NCBI GenBank assembly: GCA_964364175.1
Contig: CAYILR010000011.1
Coordinates: 1 to 64,000, forward strand
Reading direction: 5' to 3'
Length of the DNA stretch: 64,000 nt
From: CAYILR01 sp964364175
Lineage (GTDB): Bacteria; Bdellovibrionota; UBA1018
Shown: piece by piece, positions 41,809 through 50,155 of the stretch
Layout of the letters: each line of letters starts with the position of its first letter
How positions within the stretch are numbered: the first letter of the stretch is position 1
Position numbers and translations under genes: made by a program
The notes under the pieces: generated by a model
Told to the model about the DNA's origin: nothing
Seen by the model: the letters and a program-made list of their open reading frames with translations, nothing else
Databases searched by the model: none

Positions 41809-42296
41809 AAGGGACTCCCAAAATAGAGGCCCGCTTGAAAAATGATCATCGGCCAAGCTACAAATCGTGTGAAAGTATCGCTGAGATTATTGATTCCAAA
41901 ATAGCTAATCATCTCGAACTGAAGTCCAAAAGAAGAAAGTCCGATGCGGATTCCTCCTTTGGAGTAGAGCGCAGGCGTCAATCCTGGCATGGAGTTGATT
42001 TGGTCCATGTATGCACCGATTCCTACTCCGACGTAGGGGCGAATCACGTCTGATGAAACGGACCATTCAGCTCCGCCCCCCATATGGCCGATCCAGTGAA
42101 GATAACCCAGATGTTTTTTGGGCTGGTTTGAACCCAATTGAAAGGTCAGAGCCCAGTGATTGAAGGGGATTCCAACATCGGCTGTGTATCCCAGATATCG
42201 GTAGGTGCTAGCAGGGAGTAAAAAAGCCCCGGCGGAAGTGGAAACACGGGCATGGGCTAGAGAAAGAAACACGAACGCACAGCCAGTGCTTCCCAA
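41805..42296 (-). CDS. small beta-barrel-like outer-membrane protein
   Basis: This encodes 163 residues from a TTG or a nearby start without obvious ribosome binding site; the start is uncertain. Signal region CAFVFLSLAHA. Strands of alternating polarity (YVGVGIGAYM, GGIRIGLSSFGLQFEMISYFGI) and Gly-rich turns fit a barrel. First gene of a six-gene chain in which each start overlaps the preceding stop. Confidence 0.55.
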   Translation of the reverse strand: MGSTGCAFVFLSLAHARVSTSAGAFLLPASTYRYLGYTADVGIPFNHWALTFQLGSNQPKKHLGYLHWIGHMGGGAEWSVSSDVIRPYVGVGIGAYMDQINSMPGLTPALYSKGGIRIGLSSFGLQFEMISYFGINNLSDTFTRFVAWPMIIFQAGLYFGSPL

Positions 42297-42369
42297 GAAA
42301 ATTTAAAAAAGAAACTCCCACTTTATTTTTCGAATCTTATCGAGACTGTAACAGAAAGGTTAGAAGCAG

Positions 42370-44238
42370 CTACTGAATTCTGTCTTCTCGTTTCACGCTG
42401 CGTAGATTCAGCGGCAGGATTTTTTTGCGGAGACGGATGGACTCAGGAGTGACTTCAATCCACTCGTCTTCGTCGATCCATTCGATGCATTGCTCGAGCG
42501 ACATTTTGCGGATTCCAGAAAGCGTGACCAGTAGTTCAGCGTGAGCAGCTCGGATGTTGGTGAGCTTCTTGGCGCGGCAAGCGTTCACGTTCATGTCGTT
42601 CTCTTTATTGTTTTCACCGATGATCATGCCTTCGTAGACTTTCACGCCGGGACCGGCGAAAAGGATGCCGCGCTCTTCGATGCTCAACAAAGCATATTCG
42701 ACCGTGTCGCCGGTTCGATCCGAGATCAGGGCTCCGGAGGTCCGATGAGGCAATTCGCCCTTGTGGGGCCCGTATTCCAAAAGCTGTGTACTAAACAGTC
42801 CAGCGCCGCGGGTGGCAGTCAGGTAGTGCGATCGCATTCCAAGCAATCCACGGGTTGGGATTTCGAACTCCAAGCGAACTCGGCCGGTCCCTGACGTCGA
42901 AGCTCCGCCCTCGTACTTGGTCAAAAGTCCTTTGCGGGCCTGAAACATCCGAGTGACATCCCCGACATAAGCCTCGGGCAAGTCGAGAACAGCGCGTTCC
43001 ATCGGCTCCAGGCGTTCACCGTTATCGCCGGTTTTGTAGAGAACCAAGGGTTTGCCGATCATGAATTCAAAACCTTCGCGGCGCATTTGTTCGATCAGGA
43101 TCGCGAATTGTAATTCGCCTCGTCCCAGAACGCGGAATTGGTCGACGGCTGCCGTGTCTTCGAATCGCAAAGCGACGTTGGTTCTGACTTCCTTCAGGAG
43201 GCGTTCTTTCAACTTACGAGATTGAATGGCTTCACCTTCTTGGCCCGAAAGCGGAGAGGTATTCACCGAGAAAATCATTGCCAAAGTCGGCATTTCGACC
43301 ACGATGCGGTCGATGGCGAGGACTTCCTGAGTTCCGACAAGGGTATCGCCAATTTGTGTATTTTCGCAACCTGCTATGCAGCCAATGTCACCGGCTTTGA
43401 GTTCTTGAACTTCAGTTTGTGCCAAGCCTTCAAAGGTATAAACGCGGCTGACCGTGAAAGCTTCGGTGATTTCGAGTTTTCCGTCCGGGCCTACACCTCG
43501 ACGGAAGATTTTTTGGTTACGCGAAACAGTCCCAGAGGTCACGCGACCAATGGCCAGTCGTCCGACATATTCGGAATAAGACAGGTTCGAAATCAACATC
43601 TGAAACCCGCCAGAGTCCTTCACAGGGGGAGGGGGCAGAGTGCTCAGCATGGTTCGGAACAAAGGTTCGAGTGTGCCTTTTTTGGTTCCCAAAAGTGAGG
43701 GAATTTCGTTCACATCCATCGTAGCCCAGCCTTCGCGGGCACAGGTGTAAACGATCGGGAAGTCGGCTTGCTCTTCGCTAGCTCCGATATCAATAAACAA
43801 ATCAAAAGCCTGATTAACAACTTCTTCGATACGGGCGTCGGGACGGTCGACTTTGTTGATGACCAGAATGATTTTATGGCCCTGAGCAACAGCTTTTCTC
43901 AAAACGAAACGAGTCTGAGGGAGCGGGCCTTCCGCTGCATCCACCAGCAATAACGCTGAATCGACCATTCCCATGATCCGCTCGACTTCGCCGCCGAAAT
44001 CCGCGTGGCCAGGGGTGTCCACGATATTCAGCTTGGTCGCACCAATCCGAATGGACGTGTTTTTCGCCATGATCGTGATGCCTTTTTCACGCTCCAGGTC
44101 CATCGAATCCATCACCCGTTCCTTGATGATTTGGTGCTCTTGAAAAGTACCGGCTTGTTTGAGCATAGCGTCCACGAGAGACGTTTTGCCGTGGTCGACG
44201 TGGGCGATAATGCAAAGATTGATCACTGGATGTGCCAT
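42370..44238 (-). CDS. typA: ribosome-associated GTPase TypA/BipA
   Basis: The 622 residues match translational GTPase TypA: P-loop AHVDHGKTS at 12-20, switch region EREKGITIMAKNTS, DTPGHADFGGEVER, NKVDRPDAR, then EF-G-like domains and the C-terminal domain with RGAGLFSTQLLEYGP. BipA binds ribosomes and supports 50S assembly and stress adaptation. Length is normal. Transcribed alone, divergent from the barrel gene at 44257 with an 18-base gap, so the promoters overlap. Confidence 0.97.
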   Translation of the reverse strand: MAHPVINLCIIAHVDHGKTSLVDAMLKQAGTFQEHQIIKERVMDSMDLEREKGITIMAKNTSIRIGATKLNIVDTPGHADFGGEVERIMGMVDSALLLVDAAEGPLPQTRFVLRKAVAQGHKIILVINKVDRPDARIEEVVNQAFDLFIDIGASEEQADFPIVYTCAREGWATMDVNEIPSLLGTKKGTLEPLFRTMLSTLPPPPVKDSGGFQMLISNLSYSEYVGRLAIGRVTSGTVSRNQKIFRRGVGPDGKLEITEAFTVSRVYTFEGLAQTEVQELKAGDIGCIAGCENTQIGDTLVGTQEVLAIDRIVVEMPTLAMIFSVNTSPLSGQEGEAIQSRKLKERLLKEVRTNVALRFEDTAAVDQFRVLGRGELQFAILIEQMRREGFEFMIGKPLVLYKTGDNGERLEPMERAVLDLPEAYVGDVTRMFQARKGLLTKYEGGASTSGTGRVRLEFEIPTRGLLGMRSHYLTATRGAGLFSTQLLEYGPHKGELPHRTSGALISDRTGDTVEYALLSIEERGILFAGPGVKVYEGMIIGENNKENDMNVNACRAKKLTNIRAAHAELLVTLSGIRKMSLEQCIEWIDEDEWIEVTPESIRLRKKILPLNLRSVKREDRIQ

Positions 44239-44256
44239 AGGGTAGGGTAAGATTAT

Positions 44257-44967
44257 ATGCTACTTCGAAAGATTTGTCTCGGACTATTCTTGTTTGGGTT
44301 CTCTTTCGGGATGAGCAGGGTTGCGATCGCAGCGAGTTCGCAGCATGTGCATCCTGCTTTTGGGAGAACTCACCTTTTGCCCAGCCCGTTGACCTTGCCT
44401 GGGGGAATGTTCATTTATGGGACTGATTTAGCGTTCGGAATTACGGATTTTTGGCAGGTGGGAACGGGTCTTTTGAGAGATGTTTTTCAAATCTACAATG
44501 CCAACACCAAGCTCAAGCTTTTTGCGAATACGGACTTCGCTTTCGCGCTGACATTTGGGGTGGATTACTACAATCCAAAACGATTTTCTTCCGCGTATCC
44601 CAACGTCAATATCACTGCCTATCAGCCCGGAGCTGTGTTCGCCATGGGCTTTCACCCGCGGGTGGCGATGTTTTTTGGCGCAAACTATCAATACACACAG
44701 GTCAAAGTTCCCAACGTGATGTCCGGGTATGTGCGAGGGACTCGCGTCGAGTCCGATTTGACGTTCATGTACAGCGGTGCCGATCGAAAAGGCCGGATTG
44801 CCAACGCAGTTTCCGTGGGGGCATCGTATGACCTGACCTACCGGATTTACGGGGTGGGTTTGAGTCACCACTGGCCGGGGTTTCAGCTTGGGCTACATGT
44901 GTATCCGAAGGCCAGTAATTCTAAATTCCTGCCGATCCTGGCGGGGGGTGGGTCGTTGTCGTTTTAG
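44257..44967 (+). CDS. outer-membrane beta-barrel protein, unknown
   Basis: The 236 residues begin with a signal (LGLFLFGFSFGMSRVAIA). The mature chain shows at least eight amphipathic strands (LAFGITDFWQVGTGLL, FGVDYYNPKRFS, VAMFFGANYQYTQVKV) and ends in GGGSLSF with a C-terminal Phe, the signal read by the BAM complex. It resembles the small barrels at 39828-42296. Role not known. Confidence 0.7.
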   Translation: MLLRKICLGLFLFGFSFGMSRVAIAASSQHVHPAFGRTHLLPSPLTLPGGMFIYGTDLAFGITDFWQVGTGLLRDVFQIYNANTKLKLFANTDFAFALTFGVDYYNPKRFSSAYPNVNITAYQPGAVFAMGFHPRVAMFFGANYQYTQVKVPNVMSGYVRGTRVESDLTFMYSGADRKGRIANAVSVGASYDLTYRIYGVGLSHHWPGFQLGLHVYPKASNSKFLPILAGGGSLSF

Positions 44968-44994
44968 TGGGCACCAAAGGCCTAAAAACAGTGC

Positions 44995-45024
44995 TTGAAA
45001 ATGGTATTACTTTGGTAGTATGAT
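44995..45024 (+). promoter_or_regulatory. promoter of the RHH/MazF operon
   Basis: TTGAAA (44995-45000) and TATGAT (45019-45024) are 18 bases apart. The -10 ends six bases before the ATG at 45031, so the message would be nearly leaderless. A near-dyad TATTAC...GTAGTA between them may be the antitoxin operator. Confidence 0.65.
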
Positions 45025-45030
45025 TGTAAT

Positions 45031-45255
45031 ATGAAGAAAAAAACTTCAATTAGCGTCAGCGGTAAACTACTTAAGTTGATAGATAACCTTCCGCAGCAAC
45101 CCTCTCGATCTGAGATCATCGAAGAAGCACTGATTCTCTATTTTAAAAACAGAAAAGTGTTGGCTCGAGACCGATCGGATATCGATATTTTAAACAGCCT
45201 GAGTGATAAGTTGAATCAAGAAGCGCTCGACGTGCTTGAATATCAGGTGGACTGA
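45031..45255 (+). CDS. ribbon-helix-helix antitoxin of a MazEF-type module
   Basis: The 74 residues start MKKKTSISVSGKLLKLIDNL, the beta-strand of a ribbon-helix-helix fold, and continue with SRSEIIEEALILYFKN as the two helices. The acidic C-terminal half probably wraps the toxin. It lies two bases before the MazF-type gene; together they should act as an antitoxin-toxin pair. No Shine-Dalgarno is present, in line with a leaderless start. Confidence 0.8.
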   Translation: MKKKTSISVSGKLLKLIDNLPQQPSRSEIIEEALILYFKNRKVLARDRSDIDILNSLSDKLNQEALDVLEYQVD

Positions 45256-45257
45256 TC

Positions 45258-45584
45258 GTGCAACGAGGAGAGTTGTACAGGGTTTATCGGGGTAATAAAG
45301 TGGATCCGAAGGAATCTAGGGTTTTCGTAGTGGTGAGTCGACAACCGCTTCTTGACTCTAAATTTTCGGCAGCGATTTGTGCACCCGTTTATTCTAACTA
45401 TGATGGGCTTTCAACACAGCTTGAAGTTGGAATTGAAGAAGGACTCAAAAAAAATTCATCAATCTTTTGTGACGAACTCATTAGTATAGAAAAGTCAAAA
45501 CTCACACATTTTGTGGGTTCTCTTACGCATCAAAAATTGATGCAATTAGAGAAATGTCTTCGAATTGCATTAGCGGTAGAGTAA
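45258..45584 (+). CDS. MazF/PemK-type mRNA interferase toxin
   Basis: The 108 residues from a GTG show the MazF fold: MQRGELYRV, SRVFVVVSRQPLLDS, AICAPVYSNYDGLSTQLEVG and a closing CDELISIEKSKLTHFVGSL. The family cleaves mRNA at short sequences and stops growth when free. The RG-x-LY start and the D/E-x-x-S-I-x-K block place the catalytic Arg and Thr/Ser regions. The cleavage specificity cannot be read from sequence. Confidence 0.9.
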   Translation: MQRGELYRVYRGNKVDPKESRVFVVVSRQPLLDSKFSAAICAPVYSNYDGLSTQLEVGIEEGLKKNSSIFCDELISIEKSKLTHFVGSLTHQKLMQLEKCLRIALAVE

Positions 45585-45585
45585 A

Positions 45586-45885
45586 ATGAACTGGAACATG
45601 TGTATACAAAGATTGCTGATCATTTTTTTTCTTCTAGCTTTAAATAGCTTCGCTCAAGATGTGTCCGATGCTGACAAGGACCGGCTGCGCGCGCTTCGAG
45701 AACAAAGGCGTCCCGAAACCGAAGAGCGGCATCAGCAATACAAACTCCGTCAGAAGGCCCGCCTCGAAAAGCGTCGGCAGGAGCGCGCAGAACGTCGCTT
45801 GGAAAAGGAACGTGCGGGCAAAGAGCTGATCGAGAAGTACCTGCCCAAGGAAAAGTCTCAGGAACAGTCAGATTCACCTGAGTGA
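45586..45885 (+). CDS. small secreted highly charged coiled-coil protein
   Basis: The 99 residues have a signal peptide (RLLIIFFLLALNSFA) and then an Arg/Glu/Lys-rich helix (LRALREQRRPETEERHQQYK and onward) to the end. Probably a periplasmic helical protein. The start is one base after the toxin stop, so it may be co-transcribed. The last 12 bases overlap the convergent caspase-like gene. Confidence 0.5.
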   Translation: MNWNMCIQRLLIIFFLLALNSFAQDVSDADKDRLRALREQRRPETEERHQQYKLRQKARLEKRRQERAERRLEKERAGKELIEKYLPKEKSQEQSDSPE

Positions 45886-46437
45886 ATTCGACATCGCTGT
45901 TTTCAGGTCCCGTTCAAACTGCTGCGAGAAAAGGTAGTGGAAGAGCATTTCGCTGCTGACATCACCTGGCCAGCCTTTGGAGAAAACTTCCGGCAGCTGG
46001 TCTAGCCCATAATAGTGAATGCTGGCCTGTCCGTAGCAGTTGGCAAACAAGACATAGCGGAGTTTGTCGGTGGCTTTTCGAGCAAACAGGCCCCGAGGCA
46101 GTCTTTTTTCATCCGCATCCCAGATCGAGCCGTTTTTGCTGCCGTGGCTATTCCAGATGATTCCGACCGCCAGCGGGTCAGTCAGGGTGTTTTTGAGGTC
46201 CCAGGTTTTTGCATCCACATGGATGACGGTTCGGATGCCTTTTTCGGAGAGATTTTTCGCCACTAGGTAAAATCGGTCATAATCCGAGCGCGACCAAGAA
46301 TCGCTCAGATCACCTATCAGGTAATGAAAGTCGCCCTGGTATGTTTTCTGCGCGTCGGCCGATTCAGCGATGGACCCGAAGGTCGATAATGTGAATAAAA
46401 ACCCAACGACTAGGCATTGAAACTTACTGTATCCCAT
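45874..46437 (-). CDS. secreted caspase-like fold protein (candidate protease)
   Basis: This encodes 187 residues from the ATG that begins MGYSKFQCLVVGFLFTLSTF, a signal peptide; a frame from 46485 adds 16 residues. The core follows the caspase-hemoglobinase fold: a first strand FHYLIGD, helix DRFYLVAKNLSEKG, strand RTVIHVD, strand GIIWNSHG with His-Gly, then LRYVLFANCYGQ with the Cys after a hydrophobic strand. The His-Gly and Cys dyad is what C13/C14/C25-type proteases use. No pro- or substrate domain is visible. The exact family remains open. Confidence 0.55.
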   Translation of the reverse strand: MGYSKFQCLVVGFLFTLSTFGSIAESADAQKTYQGDFHYLIGDLSDSWSRSDYDRFYLVAKNLSEKGIRTVIHVDAKTWDLKNTLTDPLAVGIIWNSHGSKNGSIWDADEKRLPRGLFARKATDKLRYVLFANCYGQASIHYYGLDQLPEVFSKGWPGDVSSEMLFHYLFSQQFERDLKTAMSNSLR

Positions 46438-46472
46438 GGGAGATAAAACAACGGAGAGTGACTGTTTTGTCA

Positions 46473-46865
46473 ATGATGAAAGCACATTTGATTTTATACG
46501 TCAAAGATCAGGAGCGGAGTAAGGAGTTTTACAGAGCTGTTTTGGCGCAAGAGCCTGCGCTACACGTTCCTGGCATGACTGAGTTTATGTTAAATAGTGG
46601 TTGTGTTCTCGGTCTGATGCCTGAGCGTGGAATCAAGCGCCTCTTAGGTGAGCGGCTACCCGACCCGGAATCTGGGAACGGAATCCCTCGCGCTGAGCTT
46701 TACCTACAGGTTGACGAGCCGGGTGCCTACCATAATCGCTCCATCAAGATGGGAGCGAAAGAGCTGAGTGGGCTTGAACCCAGGAGCTGGGGCGATATCG
46801 CAGCTTATAGCCTCGATCCTGATGGTCACGTAATTGCGTTTTCGAAAGTTTTTAATGGTCTTTAA
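46473..46865 (+). CDS. VOC-family protein (glyoxalase/bleomycin resistance-like)
   Basis: The 130 residues form one beta-alpha-beta-beta-beta pair: HLILYVKDQERSKEFYRAVL followed by FMLNSGCVLGLMP, and LYLQVDEPGAYHNRSIKMGA with AYSLDPDGHVIAFSK. The metal ligands of glyoxalases are partly present (His and Glu positions not certain). VOC proteins bind small electrophiles or act as dioxygenase-like enzymes. ATG at 46473 or the one three bases on fits. Not in an obvious operon. Confidence 0.8.
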   Translation: MMKAHLILYVKDQERSKEFYRAVLAQEPALHVPGMTEFMLNSGCVLGLMPERGIKRLLGERLPDPESGNGIPRAELYLQVDEPGAYHNRSIKMGAKELSGLEPRSWGDIAAYSLDPDGHVIAFSKVFNGL

Positions 46866-46928
46866 AATTTAAATTAAATGTAAAAAATCCTTGCGTCGCA
46901 CACTCAAATTTGCGACAAGCTTCCATCA

Positions 46929-47363
46929 ATGAAAGTGACTTTTGTTTTTTTTGCTTTATGGACTTCAGCTTCGCTGGCCTTGGCTGACGACAGGGGCTAC
47001 TACCCCTCGATGACCCTCTCGTTCGTCGCAGCGGCACACACTTGCTCTGCTGGGTATGGGGCTGCTTGCGGAGTTGCTACCGTGACCGGGCTGCTTTCGA
47101 CCGGCCTGAAAATGACCCAGGACAAAAAGGCAAAAAAGGGCGAGCAGCAGGCCCTTCTTCAGCAAGTAATTTTATCGAAGTCAGATGCGCAACAATACCT
47201 ACTCAATGGTGAAATGAGCGTCGCCTTGCAGGATACGCTGAGACAGATTCGTGAAATGAGTTTGGATCTGAGTTTGGGCGGTGCGCAGGACCTGGCTTCA
47301 GAAATTTCTGCTGCCACGGACTGGGAGTTGTGCGCAGCCATCGTAGCAGAGTTTCCGTCCTAA
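46929..47363 (+). CDS. small secreted Cys/Ala-rich protein, unknown
   Basis: The 144 residues carry a signal (VFFALWTSASLALA). The region AAHTCSAGYGAACGVATVTGL is Gly/Ala-rich with two Cys, similar in style to the hydrophobic Cys segments of the 5118 and 9556 proteins. The rest is a helical Gln/Lys/Glu region. A terminator lies 58 bases downstream. Function unknown. Confidence 0.6.
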   Translation: MKVTFVFFALWTSASLALADDRGYYPSMTLSFVAAAHTCSAGYGAACGVATVTGLLSTGLKMTQDKKAKKGEQQALLQQVILSKSDAQQYLLNGEMSVALQDTLRQIREMSLDLSLGGAQDLASEISAATDWELCAAIVAEFPS

Positions 47364-47420
47364 GATAAAATTTTAATCGAGGACTGAGCTTCCTGACTAC
47401 GCGGACTGGATGTTCCTGTT

Positions 47421-47442
47421 GACCTTACAAAAGGTCTTTTTT
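47421..47442 (+). terminator. Rho-independent terminator
   Basis: GACCTT pairs with AAGGTC around ACAA and is followed by TTTTTT. It ends the plus-strand gene at 46929-47363. Confidence 0.8.
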
Positions 47443-47467
47443 GAAACTCTCAGTAGGTCCTATCATC

Positions 47468-48451
47468 CTAGCCTAGCCATCGCTTCATTTTCTCTTCCCC
47501 AAAGAATTGAATCGCAGCAAGAGCATTGTGCGTCTGGCAAAGCAAACGAAGATTAGCCGGTTCTGTTTTTCCACCTGCGCTCCAGGGTTGAATGTGGTCA
47601 ATTTGGAGTCTGTGTTTGGAATCACATCGTTTTTGGGTCGATGGATCTATGTACTCACACCGGCCTTGTGCTTTTTTGAAAATTTTTGATTTAATAGGAA
47701 CCGGAATGTATCGGGATTCAGAATTAACGCAGCGTTTAGCGGCCGGCCGAAGTTCTGAAGTGGAAGCAGGTTCTTCTTTCTGAGGTTTTTGCATCGGATC
47801 TTTTTTCTTTAAGTACTCTTGGAGAGTAAGTTTCAAAATCTCGTTGTAGCTCAACTGTCCTTTGAGTTCCTGAAAGCGTTTGAGTAACTCCATCGTCTCC
47901 TCGTCCGCCATCACCGTTAACTGAGTCAGTGTCTCGGTTACAGGCTTCTGGGATTCCCTGGGCAGAGCGACGATGGGGGAGATCGTTGCGAAAAGTCTCT
48001 CCACTTCGCGTTTACTTTTTCCTGAGACCTGTTGAACCAGTTCTCTTTTTTGCTCCGGACTGAAGATTCTTTTTTCTTCCTTCTGAACTTTTCTTACAAA
48101 AGTCTGAACCTGAGCTGCAGTGGTAAGAGACATTTTTCCGGATTCAAATTGTTCTTTGATTTCCGGAAGAGCCTCGAGCAATTGCATAGCTCCGATCCTC
48201 TCAGAGGTTCCTGACTCCGAATAGCCCAACTCTTTCATGCAATATTTCCAAATCCCGTCGTATCCCTTCAGTGCGTAGATTCTTCGGTCCCTGACGACCT
48301 GCAGGTGATACAAAAGATTCAGAGTGGCATCCTTTTCTGTCCGGGAAGCCGCTAAAGTCCGCGAATGAATTTCTTCGGAGGGAAGTCGTTTCAGACTTGC
48401 ATAATAACTCAAATTTTGTGTGACTGTTTTTTTAATGATTCCATTTTCCAT
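47468..48451 (-). CDS. HNH endonuclease-domain protein
   Basis: The 327 residues have an HNH module near the C-terminus (about 262-309): CEYIDPSTQKRC as a first zinc pair, RLQIDHIQPWSAGG with the catalytic His286, and LRLLCQTHN with the closing Cys and Asn. The preceding 200 residues are helical, related to DUF222-like or phage-type helical modules. Such genes occur as lone restriction or mobile-element relics; no specific partner is seen here. A leader of about 150 AT-rich bases precedes it. Confidence 0.85.
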   Translation of the reverse strand: MENGIIKKTVTQNLSYYASLKRLPSEEIHSRTLAASRTEKDATLNLLYHLQVVRDRRIYALKGYDGIWKYCMKELGYSESGTSERIGAMQLLEALPEIKEQFESGKMSLTTAAQVQTFVRKVQKEEKRIFSPEQKRELVQQVSGKSKREVERLFATISPIVALPRESQKPVTETLTQLTVMADEETMELLKRFQELKGQLSYNEILKLTLQEYLKKKDPMQKPQKEEPASTSELRPAAKRCVNSESRYIPVPIKSKIFKKAQGRCEYIDPSTQKRCDSKHRLQIDHIQPWSAGGKTEPANLRLLCQTHNALAAIQFFGEEKMKRWLG

Positions 48452-48578
48452 ATTGTTCCCCAGAAGATGAAAAAACGATTCAAAATAAATACCACGAATC
48501 GATCAAAATCATCCATAAAAATGGGGTTTTGTTAGAAAATAAAATCCGAAATTCAGAACAGTGAATATAAGATTTCAA

Positions 48579-48600
48579 ACAGGGCAATCCTGTTTTTTTT
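48579..48600. terminator. hairpin with T-run near queF end
   Basis: AACAGG and CCTGTT around GCAAT, with a T-run on the plus strand. It lies five bases beyond the queF stop; on the minus strand it could end queF, though the T-run there is short. Confidence 0.45.
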
Positions 48601-48604
48601 AGCC

Positions 48605-49006
48605 TTAAGTCCGTTTATGTTTAGCCGTCACGACAGTCTTAATGTTTCCGCGGACGCTGAAGTCCCCGACGACTTCCATTTCCCACGGGTCCAAGAGCTC
48701 CACTAAGTCGTCCAAAATTCTATTCGAAACATCTTCGTGAAAAATCCCCTGGTTGCGGAATTTGTTAATGTATAATTTCAGACTCTTGAGTTCCACACAC
48801 CATTTGCGGGGAATGTATCGGATGTGAATGGTCGCAAAGTCTGGGAATCCAGAAACGGGGCAGATGCAGGTGAATTCCGGGCAGGTAAATTCCACGGTGT
48901 ACCGGCGAACCTGTGTGCGGTTTTCGAAACGCTCGAGTTTTGAGTCCTGGATGATCTGGGCGCCATCGGGACGAGCATTTTCTAAAGTCATGTTTTTCTT
49001 GGTCAT
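48605..49006 (-). CDS. queF: NADPH-dependent 7-cyano-7-deazaguanine reductase
   Basis: The 133 residues match short (type I) QueF: VRRYTVEFTCPEF, the thioimide-forming Cys49 in CICPVSGFPDFA with Asp56, and CVELKSLKLYINKFRNQGIF. It reduces preQ0 to preQ1, a step toward the tRNA base queuosine, in the cytosol. The length is typical. No preQ1 riboswitch was found upstream. Confidence 0.95.
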   Translation of the reverse strand: MTKKNMTLENARPDGAQIIQDSKLERFENRTQVRRYTVEFTCPEFTCICPVSGFPDFATIHIRYIPRKWCVELKSLKLYINKFRNQGIFHEDVSNRILDDLVELLDPWEMEVVGDFSVRGNIKTVVTAKHKRT

Positions 49007-49121
49007 ATTTATTTTCTAAATGAGAGGTTATTTGAAATCAGTGCGATTTCCAAGAAAAATTTGATTTTCAAAATCTGGCCGTGATATCGCCACAAGGGGA
49101 CAAAGAAAAGGGGAGATAAAA

Positions 49122-49946
49122 ATGGGTGAGATTGTTTTCGGGGTTATTTACAGAAAAAAAACCGTGATTTTGCTTGGAGCTGTTTCGATGCTTTTGCTGG
49201 GGATTGCGCCCCTGGCGTTTGCCGATGAATTCGCTATCGAAGGTGTGGCGGCATCGGGCAGCGATTTTAATATTCAATTGAATCAAGATAAAATGTTGTT
49301 GAGCAACACCCAGTATTTTCCGAACTCGGTTTCACTCGATCAGGCCAAAGAGATTTTGACTTCAACCATTCTCCCAACGTTTTTCAGCCGCTCTGTGACG
49401 ATCAAAAAAATGGTCCGCAACCGAATCAATCCTACAACCGTAGAGCTGATCACCTATGCCGAGAAAGAAATGATGGGGATCACATTCGACATCACGACCT
49501 ACGCGACCTGCACCGAAACCGCAGTCGAAGAAGATGGATGGAAAGAGACCTGCGCGCTCAATCCGAGCAAAGGTGATGCAGGTCGGGTTTTTTATTACGC
49601 GTACTCTTCGATCCACTGCACGGGCAGGAATGCTCCGACCTGCGTGCAAACCCTGGATAGCCGCTTGAAAAAACTCGGGTGGCCCGCATCGGTTCGCGCT
49701 AAAGAACTCGCCATTTCTGGGGCCATGGAGGCTTTGCACGTCGCGGGGGCGAGCTTTGTGTACAGTGCACACTCGGGAATGACTCCTCCACAGGCAAGAT
49801 CTCTCTATGATCAAGGATTGTTTTTTAGCCTAGTGGAGAAAATCCGTCCCCTGCTGGCGGAGGCCAAAGGCGGTGGCCTGGATTCGGCTAGCCTCACGAT
49901 CCTGGGCTCGGATCGCAGTGGCAGTTTCCAGATCATCCGGAACTAG
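49122..49946 (+). CDS. secreted protein, unknown
   Basis: This encodes 274 residues from an ATG preceded by GGGGAGAT. Signal peptide VILLGAVSMLLLGIAPLAFA. The mature part has several short strands and two disulfide-like Cys pairs (ATCTETAVEE..ETCAL and HCTGRNAPTC). It ends SDRSGSFQIIRN. No family can be named; it is not obviously linked to its neighbours. Confidence 0.7.
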   Translation: MGEIVFGVIYRKKTVILLGAVSMLLLGIAPLAFADEFAIEGVAASGSDFNIQLNQDKMLLSNTQYFPNSVSLDQAKEILTSTILPTFFSRSVTIKKMVRNRINPTTVELITYAEKEMMGITFDITTYATCTETAVEEDGWKETCALNPSKGDAGRVFYYAYSSIHCTGRNAPTCVQTLDSRLKKLGWPASVRAKELAISGAMEALHVAGASFVYSAHSGMTPPQARSLYDQGLFFSLVEKIRPLLAEAKGGGLDSASLTILGSDRSGSFQIIRN

Positions 49947-49960
49947 CAAATCTCTTCTTG

Positions 49961-49997
49961 AAATTACGACAAAGTCATTACGAAGTTATCGTAATTT
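49961..49997. repeat. AT-rich inverted repeat, possible terminator
   Basis: AAATTACGA and TCGTAATTT form a 9-bp stem with a 19-base loop in the AT-rich stretch 49947-50155 after the secreted protein. The rest of that stretch holds no visible gene apart from the promoter at 50121-50149. Confidence 0.5.
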
Positions 49998-50109
49998 TAA
50001 CTATTTGATATTATAAATAAATTTTTATTTGAAGTGGTTTTAGATGCTAATTTCATGTGTAATCGATTTGACCACGACTTGCCAGTGGATCTCTGCTGAG
50101 ACTTTTTAA

Positions 50110-50155
50110 GTTTCTCATTATAGACAAAATATTAAAAAAGGCTATAATGAGAAAC
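50110..50155 (+). promoter_or_regulatory. promoter inside a perfect 14-bp inverted repeat operator
   Basis: GTTTCTCATTATAG (50110-50123) and CTATAATGAGAAAC (50142-50155) are exact inverted repeats. The promoter is nested in them: TAGACA (50121-50126), 17 bases, TATAAT (50144-50149). Transcription would begin at about the ATG of 50156. A dimer of the encoded HTH protein binding both arms would cover both hexamers. Confidence 0.8.

Noticed and set aside
43138..43698. Plus-strand frame of 186 codons opposite typA
   Set aside because: TypA motifs are unambiguous on the minus strand; the opposite frame has no motif.
49007..49121. preQ1 riboswitch upstream of queF
   Set aside because: The minus-strand leader lacks the conserved stem and A-rich tail of class I; AGAGGTT occurs only on the wrong strand.
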